Under the pieces are notes generated by a model. That model did not search any database. It was given only the letters and a program-made list of their open reading frames with translations, and was not told where the DNA came from. Below, in pieces: positions 43,401 to 51,670 of a DNA stretch of 64,000 nt. This DNA is from Niastella koreensis GR20-10 (GTDB taxonomy: Bacteria; Bacteroidota; Bacteroidia; Chitinophagales; Chitinophagaceae), in the NCBI RefSeq assembly GCF_000246855.1, contig NC_016609.1:7328744-7392743 (forward strand), read 5' to 3'. The stretch's first letter is position 1, and each line of letters opens with the position of its first letter. Made by a program: the position numbers and the translations under genes.

Positions 43401-45959
43401 CTAGAAGGTGTGGTTCAACCGCAATTGCACCAGCCTGATCTCTTCGGTAATACCGTAAGTAGCGGAGAGGTTATATTTGTTGAAAGGCGCCAGTATTATG
43501 CCCGGCCCATAGGATACATGCATTTTGTTCGAGCGTTCACCGGGCAACCAAACGCGGCCCTGGTCAAAGAAAGCAAACACTCCTATTTTGCCATTCATTA
43601 TATAGCTACGGAAATTAGTGATGAACCGCAATTCATTGCTATTGTAAAAAGCGGTTTTGCCCCAGAACCGTTCACGCCTGAAACCACGTAAGAAACGCGG
43701 ACCGCCAATAATAGCATGCTCGTAAGCCTGACCGGTACCCAGCACATCATTGTTCACAATGGTTTCAGCCCCTGCTCTTATGGCCAGCGATACATGGTCA
43801 ATAATGGGAACATATAATTGAGCATGCGCATTGTATTGCTGATAAAATTCCTTTTGCAGGAAATTGTTTGCATACACCGCGTTGGCTAAAAATGTATACC
43901 CGCTTTCCGGTGTTACTGAATCTTTAACGTGTACATAGGAATAGGTTAACTGCAAGCCTGCATACGGATTTGCCTTAAACAGATCGTCGTTATTGGTAAA
44001 CACCTTTGATGGGTAGCGTTCCGGATCGTTCTTTCCCTGTGTTCGGGCGTAATAACCGGTTACTGCTACATTGCTTCTTCCAAAATTACGGTTCAACCCC
44101 GCAGCCGCATACCATTCCTCGCTTTGCAACCGGTAATAGTTGACGTTAGTGGTAACTGATTTGGTTTCATTGCCCGTACCATAAAAATTAGTCCAGCGAA
44201 TAACATCATAATCTGCCCGCATCACCAAATTCCACTGGCCCAATACATGTGGATATACAGCCGACCAGTAAAAACTTAGCGCATTCTGCGACAATGAATA
44301 CCGGACCCCAAATTGTTGCTCCCAGGCAAACGGGTCCTGCCGCCATTTGTATTTCCTGTACCGGTAACGCAGACCCACGAAAATGCGGTCTGCATTGTTA
44401 TAAAATGCCTCTGGTCTTATTCCTGATTTGTCGTATTTGAACCACTTATACTCCCAGTTGTGAATGCTTGTATCTGACGACAAATGCCTGCGGGCTGAAC
44501 TGGTTTGAAAAACATTATTGGTATCGTCATATACATACACCTTATGGTTCTTTTGAACGATAGAGTCTTTACCATCCCCGCCGATAATCCGGATGGTGAT
44601 GTTGTTCCGGTCGTTATTAACTACATAAACATCTTCTCCTTTTATCCCAAACAGCCGGATCTCTTTTGTTTCTGCAGGATTGAAGATCCTGTTATAATAA
44701 GGGGTGGCCGCTTTTTGTCCGTTCTCATTTATGTGGAACACGGTCACTGAAGTTTCATTGTTATCAGCGCCGGATACTTCAAAATATTCCTGCTGGCGGG
44801 TGCCGGTTATTTCCACTTGTTTTGCAATAAACCGGTAGTACTCTTTTGCAAACTTTGGTAACTGGTCGCGCCGGGATCTCAGTTTATCAATCAGCACCTG
44901 ACCTTTTATGGCAAATATTTCCGGCGGTAATTGCCTCACCGATTGCACGATCACTGAATCTGTCAGGGCTTTTTTTAAATCTTCTGCTTCATATACCCAA
45001 TCTGTAAGCGTGAGGGCATTGGTAAAAAACCGGTCCATGCTTCTTGCAGAGGAGTTCAAAAGATCAACATCCTTTAGCCTGTAATTGAAATGCTGCATAA
45101 AGCTAAGACCACTCCCCTGGATCACCTTATTAATGATAACCCCATTGTGATAAAAAAAAGCCTGGTCCCGGTCGCGGGGCACTGGTCTCAACTGAATACC
45201 ATTGGGTGTGGGTACTTCGCCCCAGCTCCAGTTGCCTTCGTGCCGGTCCCAATCACCTATCAGCATATCAAACAACCTGGCCCGGGCAAATGCATGTTGA
45301 TCTACTGTATAGGTATTATTCTGTTGTAATTTTACCAGCACTTCCTCGGTACTCAGAAAAGTTTTAAAATTGCCCAGGTTATCTGCTTCGCGCCAATCTC
45401 CCTCCGGCTTTTGTTCCAGCAAATACAGATCATTGCCAAATCTGGCATTGAATGTATCCAGCGCTTTTTGTTGAGGGAGATATACAAGAGTTGGAATGGT
45501 ATGATAAATGCCGGCATGCTGCATCATATTGCTCACGGCAAAGGCGCCGTAGGGATACGACATGGAAATGCCATCATTCACCATATCTTCGAGGAACGTA
45601 CCTTTTACCCGGGGAGGGATCACTTCCTTTCTTGATTTGTTTATAGAACGTAAGGCGTATTCCTTACCCTCTTTTGTTCGCAGCCGCAATGATTTCGATT
45701 CATTGCCACCACCCACCTTATAAGGTATTAACCTGCCAAAAGCTGTATCTAATAATAAAACCGGAACACATACCGGAGTAGCCCATTCAATGCGATGGTT
45801 GCGGCCCCATAACCATTGATAAAAGTGGGGCCGTTTGTAAACTGGTCCCGCAGCAATGCATTTATTGGTCGCCGTATCTGCTACGGGCGTTTGAGCTGTT
45901 GTTTTTAGGGATATGCATAAAAGCCCCAGCCATAAAATATATGATCTGACGTGGCGCAT
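43401..45959 (-). CDS. Outer-membrane beta-barrel protein with HipA/Fam20-like kinase motif
   Basis: An 852-residue protein from the ATG at 45959, with signal peptide ending near KTTAQ; an in-frame TTG at 46001 is rejected. The N-terminal domain (about 60-290) contains LIGDWDRHEGNW (D236, D238, H240, N243), then VPRDRDQAFF (D263, D265), a spacing like the catalytic loop and metal aspartate of HipA/Fam20-type kinases. The C-terminal 350 residues are alternating strands of a surface-antigen-like (BamA-superfamily) barrel ending in LRLNHTF, with terminal Phe. It faces the periplasm or cell surface; kinase activity is inferred only from motifs. Confidence 0.8.
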   Translation of the reverse strand: MRHVRSYILWLGLLCISLKTTAQTPVADTATNKCIAAGPVYKRPHFYQWLWGRNHRIEWATPVCVPVLLLDTAFGRLIPYKVGGGNESKSLRLRTKEGKEYALRSINKSRKEVIPPRVKGTFLEDMVNDGISMSYPYGAFAVSNMMQHAGIYHTIPTLVYLPQQKALDTFNARFGNDLYLLEQKPEGDWREADNLGNFKTFLSTEEVLVKLQQNNTYTVDQHAFARARLFDMLIGDWDRHEGNWSWGEVPTPNGIQLRPVPRDRDQAFFYHNGVIINKVIQGSGLSFMQHFNYRLKDVDLLNSSARSMDRFFTNALTLTDWVYEAEDLKKALTDSVIVQSVRQLPPEIFAIKGQVLIDKLRSRRDQLPKFAKEYYRFIAKQVEITGTRQQEYFEVSGADNNETSVTVFHINENGQKAATPYYNRIFNPAETKEIRLFGIKGEDVYVVNNDRNNITIRIIGGDGKDSIVQKNHKVYVYDDTNNVFQTSSARRHLSSDTSIHNWEYKWFKYDKSGIRPEAFYNNADRIFVGLRYRYRKYKWRQDPFAWEQQFGVRYSLSQNALSFYWSAVYPHVLGQWNLVMRADYDVIRWTNFYGTGNETKSVTTNVNYYRLQSEEWYAAAGLNRNFGRSNVAVTGYYARTQGKNDPERYPSKVFTNNDDLFKANPYAGLQLTYSYVHVKDSVTPESGYTFLANAVYANNFLQKEFYQQYNAHAQLYVPIIDHVSLAIRAGAETIVNNDVLGTGQAYEHAIIGGPRFLRGFRRERFWGKTAFYNSNELRFITNFRSYIMNGKIGVFAFFDQGRVWLPGERSNKMHVSYGPGIILAPFNKYNLSATYGITEEIRLVQLRLNHTF

Positions 45960-46055
45960 ATATACCCTTATTATAAAATTGTGCCACGGGTATTTTGCCA
46001 ATTACAGGTTGCTGCAACATCTTCTTTGCCAGCAGGTACAGACTGTATTGCCTGG

Positions 46056-47246
46056 CTATTTCGCCAGTTGTTTGGCGGCGCCCGCCAACGCCCTGAAGTT
46101 GGCCCTTACATTTATAAAGCCGAATAAATTCCCGTTTTTGGGATCATACTTCACTTCAAACGGTACCCAGATGTCATTGAAGATCCTTATGCGCACCGTA
46201 CCATTAAACCAGAGCTGGTTCTTGTCTTCATTTGCATAGATGCCATTAAAAATATGATAGTAGCCGCCACTGAACTTTAGTTCAAGATAACTCTTCCTGG
46301 TGCACTTTGTATTCAGCACCCAGTTAATACCGGGTTCAAAATTAAATACAGCCCGCTGCAGATCACGACCGGCTTTCAATGTATCGTCAACCAGCTGCAA
46401 TTGCGATCTGATATTCAATTCCAGGTCGTTCTTGGTTTTAGTATACTTATTAATGCTCTTTAAAAATTCGGTTTGAAATACCACATTGGTAAAAACAAAC
46501 TGGTTCTTTAAAGTGGTGTCGGTAACACCAACCGTCCACAACGCATTTTTATTGAAATTCATTTTCATGTCCTGGTAAAGACTATCGGTCGTGCGTTTCA
46601 GATTGAAGTTTGGGTTTTGCATAAGGGTTTCAAACAAAGCCCGCGTGCTGTCGCTGCTGGCGGCAAAAGCCAGCATGGAATCCTGCAATGGTTTACTTAA
46701 AGACCGGAAGTTTTTTAGCCCCTGGGTGAAATTGGAGTACTCCTGCATTAGTGCGCCCGGGTTGGGCATGGTAGGGATCTTTGCCACCATTTGATTGTTC
46801 AGGGCAAACAATTGTTTTACCGCCGCATTGGCAAGCACGGTTTTCAGAAACGCGTTCTGTACGGTTTCATCTCTTTTATTGATGATGGCATATTTAAGCC
46901 CGGCAGAGAACCCGTTGAACCGGTACGAGGTATCGAGCCGCAGGCCAAACGTATAGTTCAGGTTCCTGAGCGTTCTGTATCTTTTATAAACAGTATCAAC
47001 CAGCAACACGGTATCGAGCTTTGCCATAACGGCAAAAGGGGTACCGGTAAATTTTAATGTTTTATCGGGACTGGTGAGCCGGTCAAATGCCAATTGAAAA
47101 AAGCTGTTCAGTACATCTTTATAGTTTCCTGTAGCCAATGAATCTGCCGTTAATATAGGATTTGGAGTAGTACCCGTTTGTGCAACCAGCCTGGTGGTAA
47201 TGCAAAACAGCAGCACCATTACGACGCCCGAAATTTTTCCGATCAT
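46056..47246 (-). CDS. Secreted protein of unknown function, possible outer-membrane protein
   Basis: A 396-residue protein with signal peptide (cleavage near RLVAQ, residue 23). The middle is helical with many Asn and Leu, and the C-terminal 130 residues look like amphipathic strands (KSYLELKFSGGYYHIFNGIY, NQLWFNGTVRIRIF). No family is recognised. It follows the 141-residue gene by 13 bases and precedes the barrel gene by 96 bases on the same strand. Confidence 0.7.
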   Translation of the reverse strand: MIGKISGVVMVLLFCITTRLVAQTGTTPNPILTADSLATGNYKDVLNSFFQLAFDRLTSPDKTLKFTGTPFAVMAKLDTVLLVDTVYKRYRTLRNLNYTFGLRLDTSYRFNGFSAGLKYAIINKRDETVQNAFLKTVLANAAVKQLFALNNQMVAKIPTMPNPGALMQEYSNFTQGLKNFRSLSKPLQDSMLAFAASSDSTRALFETLMQNPNFNLKRTTDSLYQDMKMNFNKNALWTVGVTDTTLKNQFVFTNVVFQTEFLKSINKYTKTKNDLELNIRSQLQLVDDTLKAGRDLQRAVFNFEPGINWVLNTKCTRKSYLELKFSGGYYHIFNGIYANEDKNQLWFNGTVRIRIFNDIWVPFEVKYDPKNGNLFGFINVRANFRALAGAAKQLAK

Positions 47247-47259
47247 AATGCCTGTTTGA

Positions 47260-47685
47260 TTATTGAATTAAATAGCCTGCAATGATGATCCCGGCAGCAA
47301 ACTGTTGCGGGGAAGTGGGTATAGTTGGGGTATCAATAATAATTAATGCACTGCCGGTACAAACGCCATTCACCGAAATGGAATCGCCGCTTTGTACTTC
47401 TGAAAACTGAATATTACCGCTGCTGCTTATACTTTGCATGTTAATTAATACACCTTTTCTGAAAAGCAGCGAAGTGGCCTGTCCTATGCCACCGGTAAAT
47501 GTAAAGGCGATGCTCACCTGCAGGGAATGGGGGGCGCTTTCTGCAACCAGCGAAGTGGCAGTAAGCGTTGGCAGGTTGTTCGTTTTAGTTGTACTCTTAT
47601 CGGTAGTAGTGCTGGGGCCAGGCTGGGGCGTAAGTTGGGCTTGGGGCTTGCGTTTTGGTGTTGCCTTTTTTGCGCTTTTAGCCAT
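47260..47685 (-). CDS. Hypothetical protein with Lys/Thr/Pro-rich N-terminus
   Basis: A 141-residue protein. Residues 1-40 are basic and low-complexity (Lys, Pro, Thr, Gln). The rest is a small beta-rich, Ser/Ile-rich domain (VSIAFTFTGGIGQATSLLF). There is no signal peptide and no family I recognise. It is probably co-transcribed with the next gene, 13 bases away. Confidence 0.55.
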   Translation of the reverse strand: MAKSAKKATPKRKPQAQLTPQPGPSTTTDKSTTKTNNLPTLTATSLVAESAPHSLQVSIAFTFTGGIGQATSLLFRKGVLINMQSISSSGNIQFSEVQSGDSISVNGVCTGSALIIIDTPTIPTSPQQFAAGIIIAGYLIQ

Positions 47686-47836
47686 GGGAAGGGTTTTTTA
47701 ATGCATTAAAGCTACAAAAGAGAACGCGGGTAAACCCGCGTACAATCACCTTTTTATAAAGGTTTTTTTCACATCGGCACAGTCCGCTGCCGTTAGTATA
47801 CGACGTGAGCATTAAATTAAAAATACCCTGTTCGTG

Positions 47837-48877
47837 TTATTTTTGGTCAGGCTCTTCCTTCTCTTCCCGCTCATACTTCTGTATCGCCATGTTCAATCTT
47901 TTATGGATCCGTGACTTCAGGATGCGCGGAGCCAGTACTTTCATACATTCGCCAAAACCAAGGATCTCCCGCTCCAGTTCAAAGTTCAACACCACTTCAA
48001 TCCTGATAATAATCCCCTGGTCAGTTTCCTTCAGCAATGTCTGGGAATGATGGAGGGGTTTTGTCAACACATAGGGCGCATTGTATTTGTCAATAAACAA
48101 CACCACTCTGCTGGCTTTGTCGCTTTCGTTTTTAGTAACCCCTATCAGGTTATCAAAATAGCTGTCAAAATCAATTCCATCATGGTCATCGAACGGCTCT
48201 TTGGCCAGCTCCTGAAATTCTATAATGCGGTCGAGCGCCATGGTAAGTAAGAGTTTCCGCTTTTTATTCCGGGCTATCAGGAACCACCGGTTGCGGTATT
48301 CCTTCAGCAAATAAGGATAACAAATAATATGTTGGGAAGCGGCCGCTTTAAATGACTTGTATTCTACCAGCAACGATTTTTTATTCAGGATAAACTGGTA
48401 GAGTGGATTGATATGCTCCAGTCCCTTCAGCAAATGGTTTCCTTCAAATTGAATGCAATTGCGTCCCTGGTTAGTAGTACGCTGCAGGTTATTTTCCAGG
48501 CGGGCGATCATGTCGCTCATTTCATCGAAATAGGTAAACCCATTGAACTGCTTCAACACCCCCACGATCTCCTTCATTTTCTCTACGTCGGCCTGATTCA
48601 CCGGGGCATTGGTAATGCTGAATTCAGGATCGCTGTAGGAATAGAATTTTCTGTCAACAACAACAATAGGCGCATTGTAACCCAGTTTATCACTGCGCAT
48701 TATCTGAATATCGGCCTGAATGGTGCGCTTGCTCACCCCGGTGGTGATACCTTCCATTTCGTACAGCACATCCGCTACTTTTATAATCAGGTCGTCCAGG
48801 GTCCATTTACGATACCTGTTACGCAGGCAATCATCGATGGTTTTATAACGTATAAGGGCCAGTTTATTTATCGACAT
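47837..48877 (-). CDS. WYL-domain transcriptional regulator
   Basis: A 346-residue regulator from the ATG at 48877 (an in-frame TTG at 48925 is less likely). It has an N-terminal winged helix-turn-helix (about 15-75, VSKRTIQADIQIMRSD) and a central WYL domain (about 140-220, KKSLLVEYKSFKAAASQHIICYPYLLKEYRNRWFLIA region), then a WCX-type C-terminal extension. WYL domains bind nucleic acid or nucleotide ligands and control defence and RNA- or DNA-damage genes. It is divergent from the RNA-repair operon across the tRNA-fragment region and is the obvious candidate to control it. Confidence 0.9.
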   Translation of the reverse strand: MSINKLALIRYKTIDDCLRNRYRKWTLDDLIIKVADVLYEMEGITTGVSKRTIQADIQIMRSDKLGYNAPIVVVDRKFYSYSDPEFSITNAPVNQADVEKMKEIVGVLKQFNGFTYFDEMSDMIARLENNLQRTTNQGRNCIQFEGNHLLKGLEHINPLYQFILNKKSLLVEYKSFKAAASQHIICYPYLLKEYRNRWFLIARNKKRKLLLTMALDRIIEFQELAKEPFDDHDGIDFDSYFDNLIGVTKNESDKASRVVLFIDKYNAPYVLTKPLHHSQTLLKETDQGIIIRIEVVLNFELEREILGFGECMKVLAPRILKSRIHKRLNMAIQKYEREEKEEPDQK

Positions 48878-48918
48878 AGCATTGGTTGGGGCAGTAAAAA
48901 TAATATACGGGTTTTTAT

Positions 48919-49060
48919 TACGCAATACACTTGCGCAGATTGCCCTTATTTTTTTTAAATAGAAATTATTTTGAGCGTTAATTCCGTGTTAACCATACAA
49001 TTAAAAGCAGCAGGCGAAAATAATTTATCACTGCGCAATTGGGCTGCGTGATGCTGCGTG
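48919..49060. promoter_or_regulatory. Cluster of TGCGYR motifs in the divergent control region
   Basis: TTGCGCAG (48931-48938) recurs inverted as CTGCGCAA (49031-49038). An ACGCAA at 48920 and the direct repeat GCTGCGTG (49043-49050 and 49053-49060) share the same core. Five related cores within 142 bases of the WYL gene start suggest regulator sites, possibly for WYL itself. Confidence 0.4.
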
Positions 49061-49151
49061 CATATTTGCTCTATCAAATTCATGGTCAAGAAAAAGTTAC
49101 TTCAGCCGTTTTTTATAACAAAACTATTTCAATTACCGTTTTTGATTATCC

Positions 49152-49177
49152 GGAGCAGTAGCTCAGTTGGTAGAGCA
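49152..49177 (+). ncRNA. 5' half of a tRNA-like structure (acceptor 5' strand and D-arm)
   Basis: GGAGCAG (49152-49158), TA, D-stem GCTC/GAGC (49161-49164 and 49173-49176) around the loop AGTTGGTA with the conserved GG, then A. This is a perfect 5' half of a class I bacterial tRNA. It is followed by AAGAA but no anticodon arm. Its acceptor strand can pair with 49335-49341. Confidence 0.8.
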
Positions 49178-49220
49178 AAGAAAAGTTTTAAAATTACCAC
49201 CGGGTCAATTCAAATTTACT

Positions 49221-49275
49221 TCAAATTGGCATACTGTCCGCAAGGGCAGACCTGGTTCGAATCCAGCCCGTTTGA
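49221..49275 (+). ncRNA. Mini tRNA-like element with class II-type variable arm and T-arm
   Basis: A hairpin CTGTCC-GCAA-GGGCAG (49234-49249) is followed by a T-arm CTGG-TTCGAAT-CCAG (49252-49266) and CCCGTTTGA (49267-49275). The first hairpin looks like the long variable arm of tRNA-Leu/Ser. TCAAATTGG (49221-49229) can pair with CCCGTTTGA with one wobble and one mismatch, closing a three-helix structure of 55 bases. It has no D-arm or anticodon arm. Confidence 0.7.
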
Positions 49276-49317
49276 AAATTATCGTGGTCAATTAACGCTT
49301 ACTGCCTTACTTGGGTC

Positions 49318-49342
49318 GTTGGTTCGATTCCAACCTGCTTCG
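49318..49342 (+). ncRNA. 3' half of a tRNA-like structure (T-arm and acceptor 3' strand)
   Basis: T-arm GTTGG-TTCGATT-CCAAC (49318-49334) is directly followed by CTGCTTC (49335-49341) and a G. CTGCTTC pairs over all seven positions with GGAGCAG at 49152 (one G-U wobble), as in an intact tRNA. GGGTC before it (49313-49317) looks like a normal variable loop, and TACTT (49308-49312) could be a remnant of the anticodon stem. CCA is not encoded. Confidence 0.8.
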
Positions 49343-49429
49343 CTAAACTATGGTCAATTGTTGCTTACTACAATTCACTTTTTGGATAAAGCCCAGCAAC
49401 AAAATTATCAGGTTTTTAAATTAAGTACT

Positions 49430-51664
49430 ATGAATCCTTTATTAACAGTCAGCATTCGTCAAAAGGCAATCTATATCCCCGAAGGGGCCATCATCAACAA
49501 CTATGAGTCCATTACCCGAAACACGGGCTTATTAGTAGCCAATTTAACCAGCCTGGGTTATGGGGTTTCTGAATCGTTGCTGAAAACTTTAAATAATACC
49601 GCACCGGGGTTTCAGTTAACCCTGCTGGAAATGCTGCGTGATGTAACCGGTGTGAACAAGAACTGGACGCCGCTGACAAAAGACTGGCTGGTACCAACCG
49701 GTGAATCATTTGCAGATCATTTAGCTACCTGGTTTGCCAATATTTATAAAATCAAAGGGACTGTGCTGCCTTGCGGACATAATATCCCCGATGGAACCTT
49801 TCCATTGCACCGCTATAATGGCTGCCCATTCTGCGGTAAACCTTTTGAATTTGGTGACATTGAAAATTTCAAACAGGGAAGCAAACAGAAAATACTGGAA
49901 TTATGGTCATCAAAAGATGCTGCCGATTTCCTGACCGACCTGTTATCGTCTAAAACAGCGTTGGATGCTACCCAAATGGATAGCCTGAAAATCCTGTTGG
50001 CAGAATTGCCTTTACCTGCAGTATCTGTAGGTATGAAGGAAACGTTGATGGCCGTAATAGATATTTATATCACCCGCAACGAGGCGGAAAAAGCACAGGC
50101 ATTATTCACCTCACCTGCCGATGTGTTGCGTTACCTGTGGTATAAACATACGGGGTTCCTGCAGATTATAGAACCTGCTACCCTTATCAAACGCAAAGCG
50201 GCAAACAACAGCCATCGGGTAGGAATCCTGGATAAAAGCGCCAGTGCAAAATTCAAGGAAAAATCGCAGTTGAAACTGAAATACACCCGTAAGGAAAGCC
50301 TGATGGTAGCTACCTGGTTAAATAACATGAACCTGGATACCGCCGGAATGTGCGAAATGATGCATCCTAAACGCGGGATGTGGGTACGTTTTATCAGGGC
50401 TTTACGGCTTGCTGAATACAGCAAACGAAAAGGCTATGATAAACTGCGTGACCTGCTGGATAAATTCTATAAAGAAGATTACCAGGTATGGCAGGGAATG
50501 GTTGAACATTACAAATTGCGTTACGATGTAACTTCCACCTTCGCCTTATTGCAACAACGTCCTGGCTTATTTGCCCGTTCATTGTTCGCCAATATGCTGT
50601 GGTTTGGGAGTGATATTACCATTGCTGCCTTTATGGATGTCATCGATAAAGTACCGGCCCGTTTGTTGTTTACGCTGGCCATGTACGCCGATAATTATTT
50701 CGATATAACAAATACCCGAGTGGTAAAACCATTAGGGGGTGTGAACAAGAACATTCAGCCAAACCGGATGCTGGCTTTGTACAACAATGACCAGCTGCAG
50801 GAAATGAAGGAGGCTGTTGCCGACCTGTGCCTGCTGGCGGTTAAAACCCGCTTTGCGAGAATAGCGCCAACGGGTAAAAGCATGTATATAGCACCTTCGC
50901 TGTTCAAAATACCGGTTTCAATCGGTGATAGAAACGAAACCGTACAGGACCTGTCTGGCGTATTAATGGGTACCCGGTTTACAGTGGAAGGGGACGCTGT
51001 TCGCCTGTTCATGCAATGGGGAACCGGTTTAACCGCCCAGCATATGGATATGGACCTGAGCTGTTTGATTGCGTATAAAGACAGAACCGAACGTTGCTCT
51101 TACAGTGAGCTGACCGTTACCGGCTGCCAGCATAGCGGCGACGTTCGGTATATTCCTAATAAGATAGGTACTGCTGAATACATTGAAATGAATATCCCCG
51201 TATTGCAAAAAGCAGGAGCCTTATACGTAAGCTTTACGTGTAATGCATACAGCAATGGTGGTATAACGCCAAACCTGGTTGTGGGTTGGATGAACAGCAA
51301 ACATAAAATGACCGTTTCACAAAAATCGGGTGTAGCCTATGACCCTTCCTGTGTACAACACCAGGTACGGGTGGTAAATGATACCAGCAAAGGATTGGTG
51401 TTCGGCGTATTGGATGTGGCTAAAAGCGAGATCATTTGGCTGGAATTACAATTCGAGGGTCAGGTTGTACAGAACCTGGATACCAGAACGGTAGAAAATA
51501 TGCTGCAGAAACTGAACAGCAAATTAACCATTGGGCAGTTATTAAAAATAAAAGCCGAAGCCCAACTGCTGCAACTGGTTGAGGAACCAGGGCAGGCAGA
51601 TGAAGTGTACACTACCGCGTGGGCACAGAATACGGCTGCAGTGACCAAATTATTAATAGATTAA
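49430..51664 (+). CDS. RING-type zinc-finger and TerD-like protein (MXAN_6230/SCO0854-like)
   Basis: A 744-residue protein from the ATG at 49430. A zinc motif reads C115-x-H117 ... C132-P-F-C135 (LPCGHNIPDG ... NGCPFCGKPF), as in the RING-containing MXAN_6230/SCO0854 family, named here from memory. Residues about 150-520 are helical, HEAT-like, with a basic stretch near 270-300. Residues about 525-690 resemble TerD (MDMDLSCLIAYKD ... GCQHSGD). The frame stays open upstream to 49058, but that part is the tRNA-fragment array and is not counted. First gene of the RNA-repair-like operon; the next starts 6 bases later. Confidence 0.8.
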   Translation: MNPLLTVSIRQKAIYIPEGAIINNYESITRNTGLLVANLTSLGYGVSESLLKTLNNTAPGFQLTLLEMLRDVTGVNKNWTPLTKDWLVPTGESFADHLATWFANIYKIKGTVLPCGHNIPDGTFPLHRYNGCPFCGKPFEFGDIENFKQGSKQKILELWSSKDAADFLTDLLSSKTALDATQMDSLKILLAELPLPAVSVGMKETLMAVIDIYITRNEAEKAQALFTSPADVLRYLWYKHTGFLQIIEPATLIKRKAANNSHRVGILDKSASAKFKEKSQLKLKYTRKESLMVATWLNNMNLDTAGMCEMMHPKRGMWVRFIRALRLAEYSKRKGYDKLRDLLDKFYKEDYQVWQGMVEHYKLRYDVTSTFALLQQRPGLFARSLFANMLWFGSDITIAAFMDVIDKVPARLLFTLAMYADNYFDITNTRVVKPLGGVNKNIQPNRMLALYNNDQLQEMKEAVADLCLLAVKTRFARIAPTGKSMYIAPSLFKIPVSIGDRNETVQDLSGVLMGTRFTVEGDAVRLFMQWGTGLTAQHMDMDLSCLIAYKDRTERCSYSELTVTGCQHSGDVRYIPNKIGTAEYIEMNIPVLQKAGALYVSFTCNAYSNGGITPNLVVGWMNSKHKMTVSQKSGVAYDPSCVQHQVRVVNDTSKGLVFGVLDVAKSEIIWLELQFEGQVVQNLDTRTVENMLQKLNSKLTIGQLLKIKAEAQLLQLVEEPGQADEVYTTAWAQNTAAVTKLLID

Positions 51665-51670
51665 TCGAAG

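Larger units (their letters stand above)
49084..49369 (+). repeat. Four-copy 18-base repeat array, GGTCAATT-N5-TTACT
   Basis: Copies at 49084-49101 (GGTCAAGA-AAAAG-TTACT), 49203-49220 (spacer CAAAT), 49286-49303 (spacer AACGC) and 49352-49369 (spacer GTTGC). The spacing between the conserved halves is exactly five bases in all four; the last three have identical flanks. The copies fall in different reading frames, so they are not coding repeats. Segments of 101, 65 and 48 bases between copies each contain a piece of tRNA. Confidence 0.8.

Noticed and set aside
49152-49342. An intact tRNA gene
   Set aside because: There is no anticodon arm and the halves are 140 bases apart, so it cannot be a normal tRNA.
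49084-49369. CRISPR array
   Set aside because: Only four short, imperfect repeats with spacers of very different length, each containing tRNA sequence; no cas genes in the window.
49058-49429. N-terminal extension of the RING/TerD protein (frame open for 124 codons upstream)
   Set aside because: The stretch covers the tRNA-like pieces and repeats, which lie in different frames; the peptide has SVGRA-type residues known from translating tRNA, and the domain begins after the ATG at 49430.
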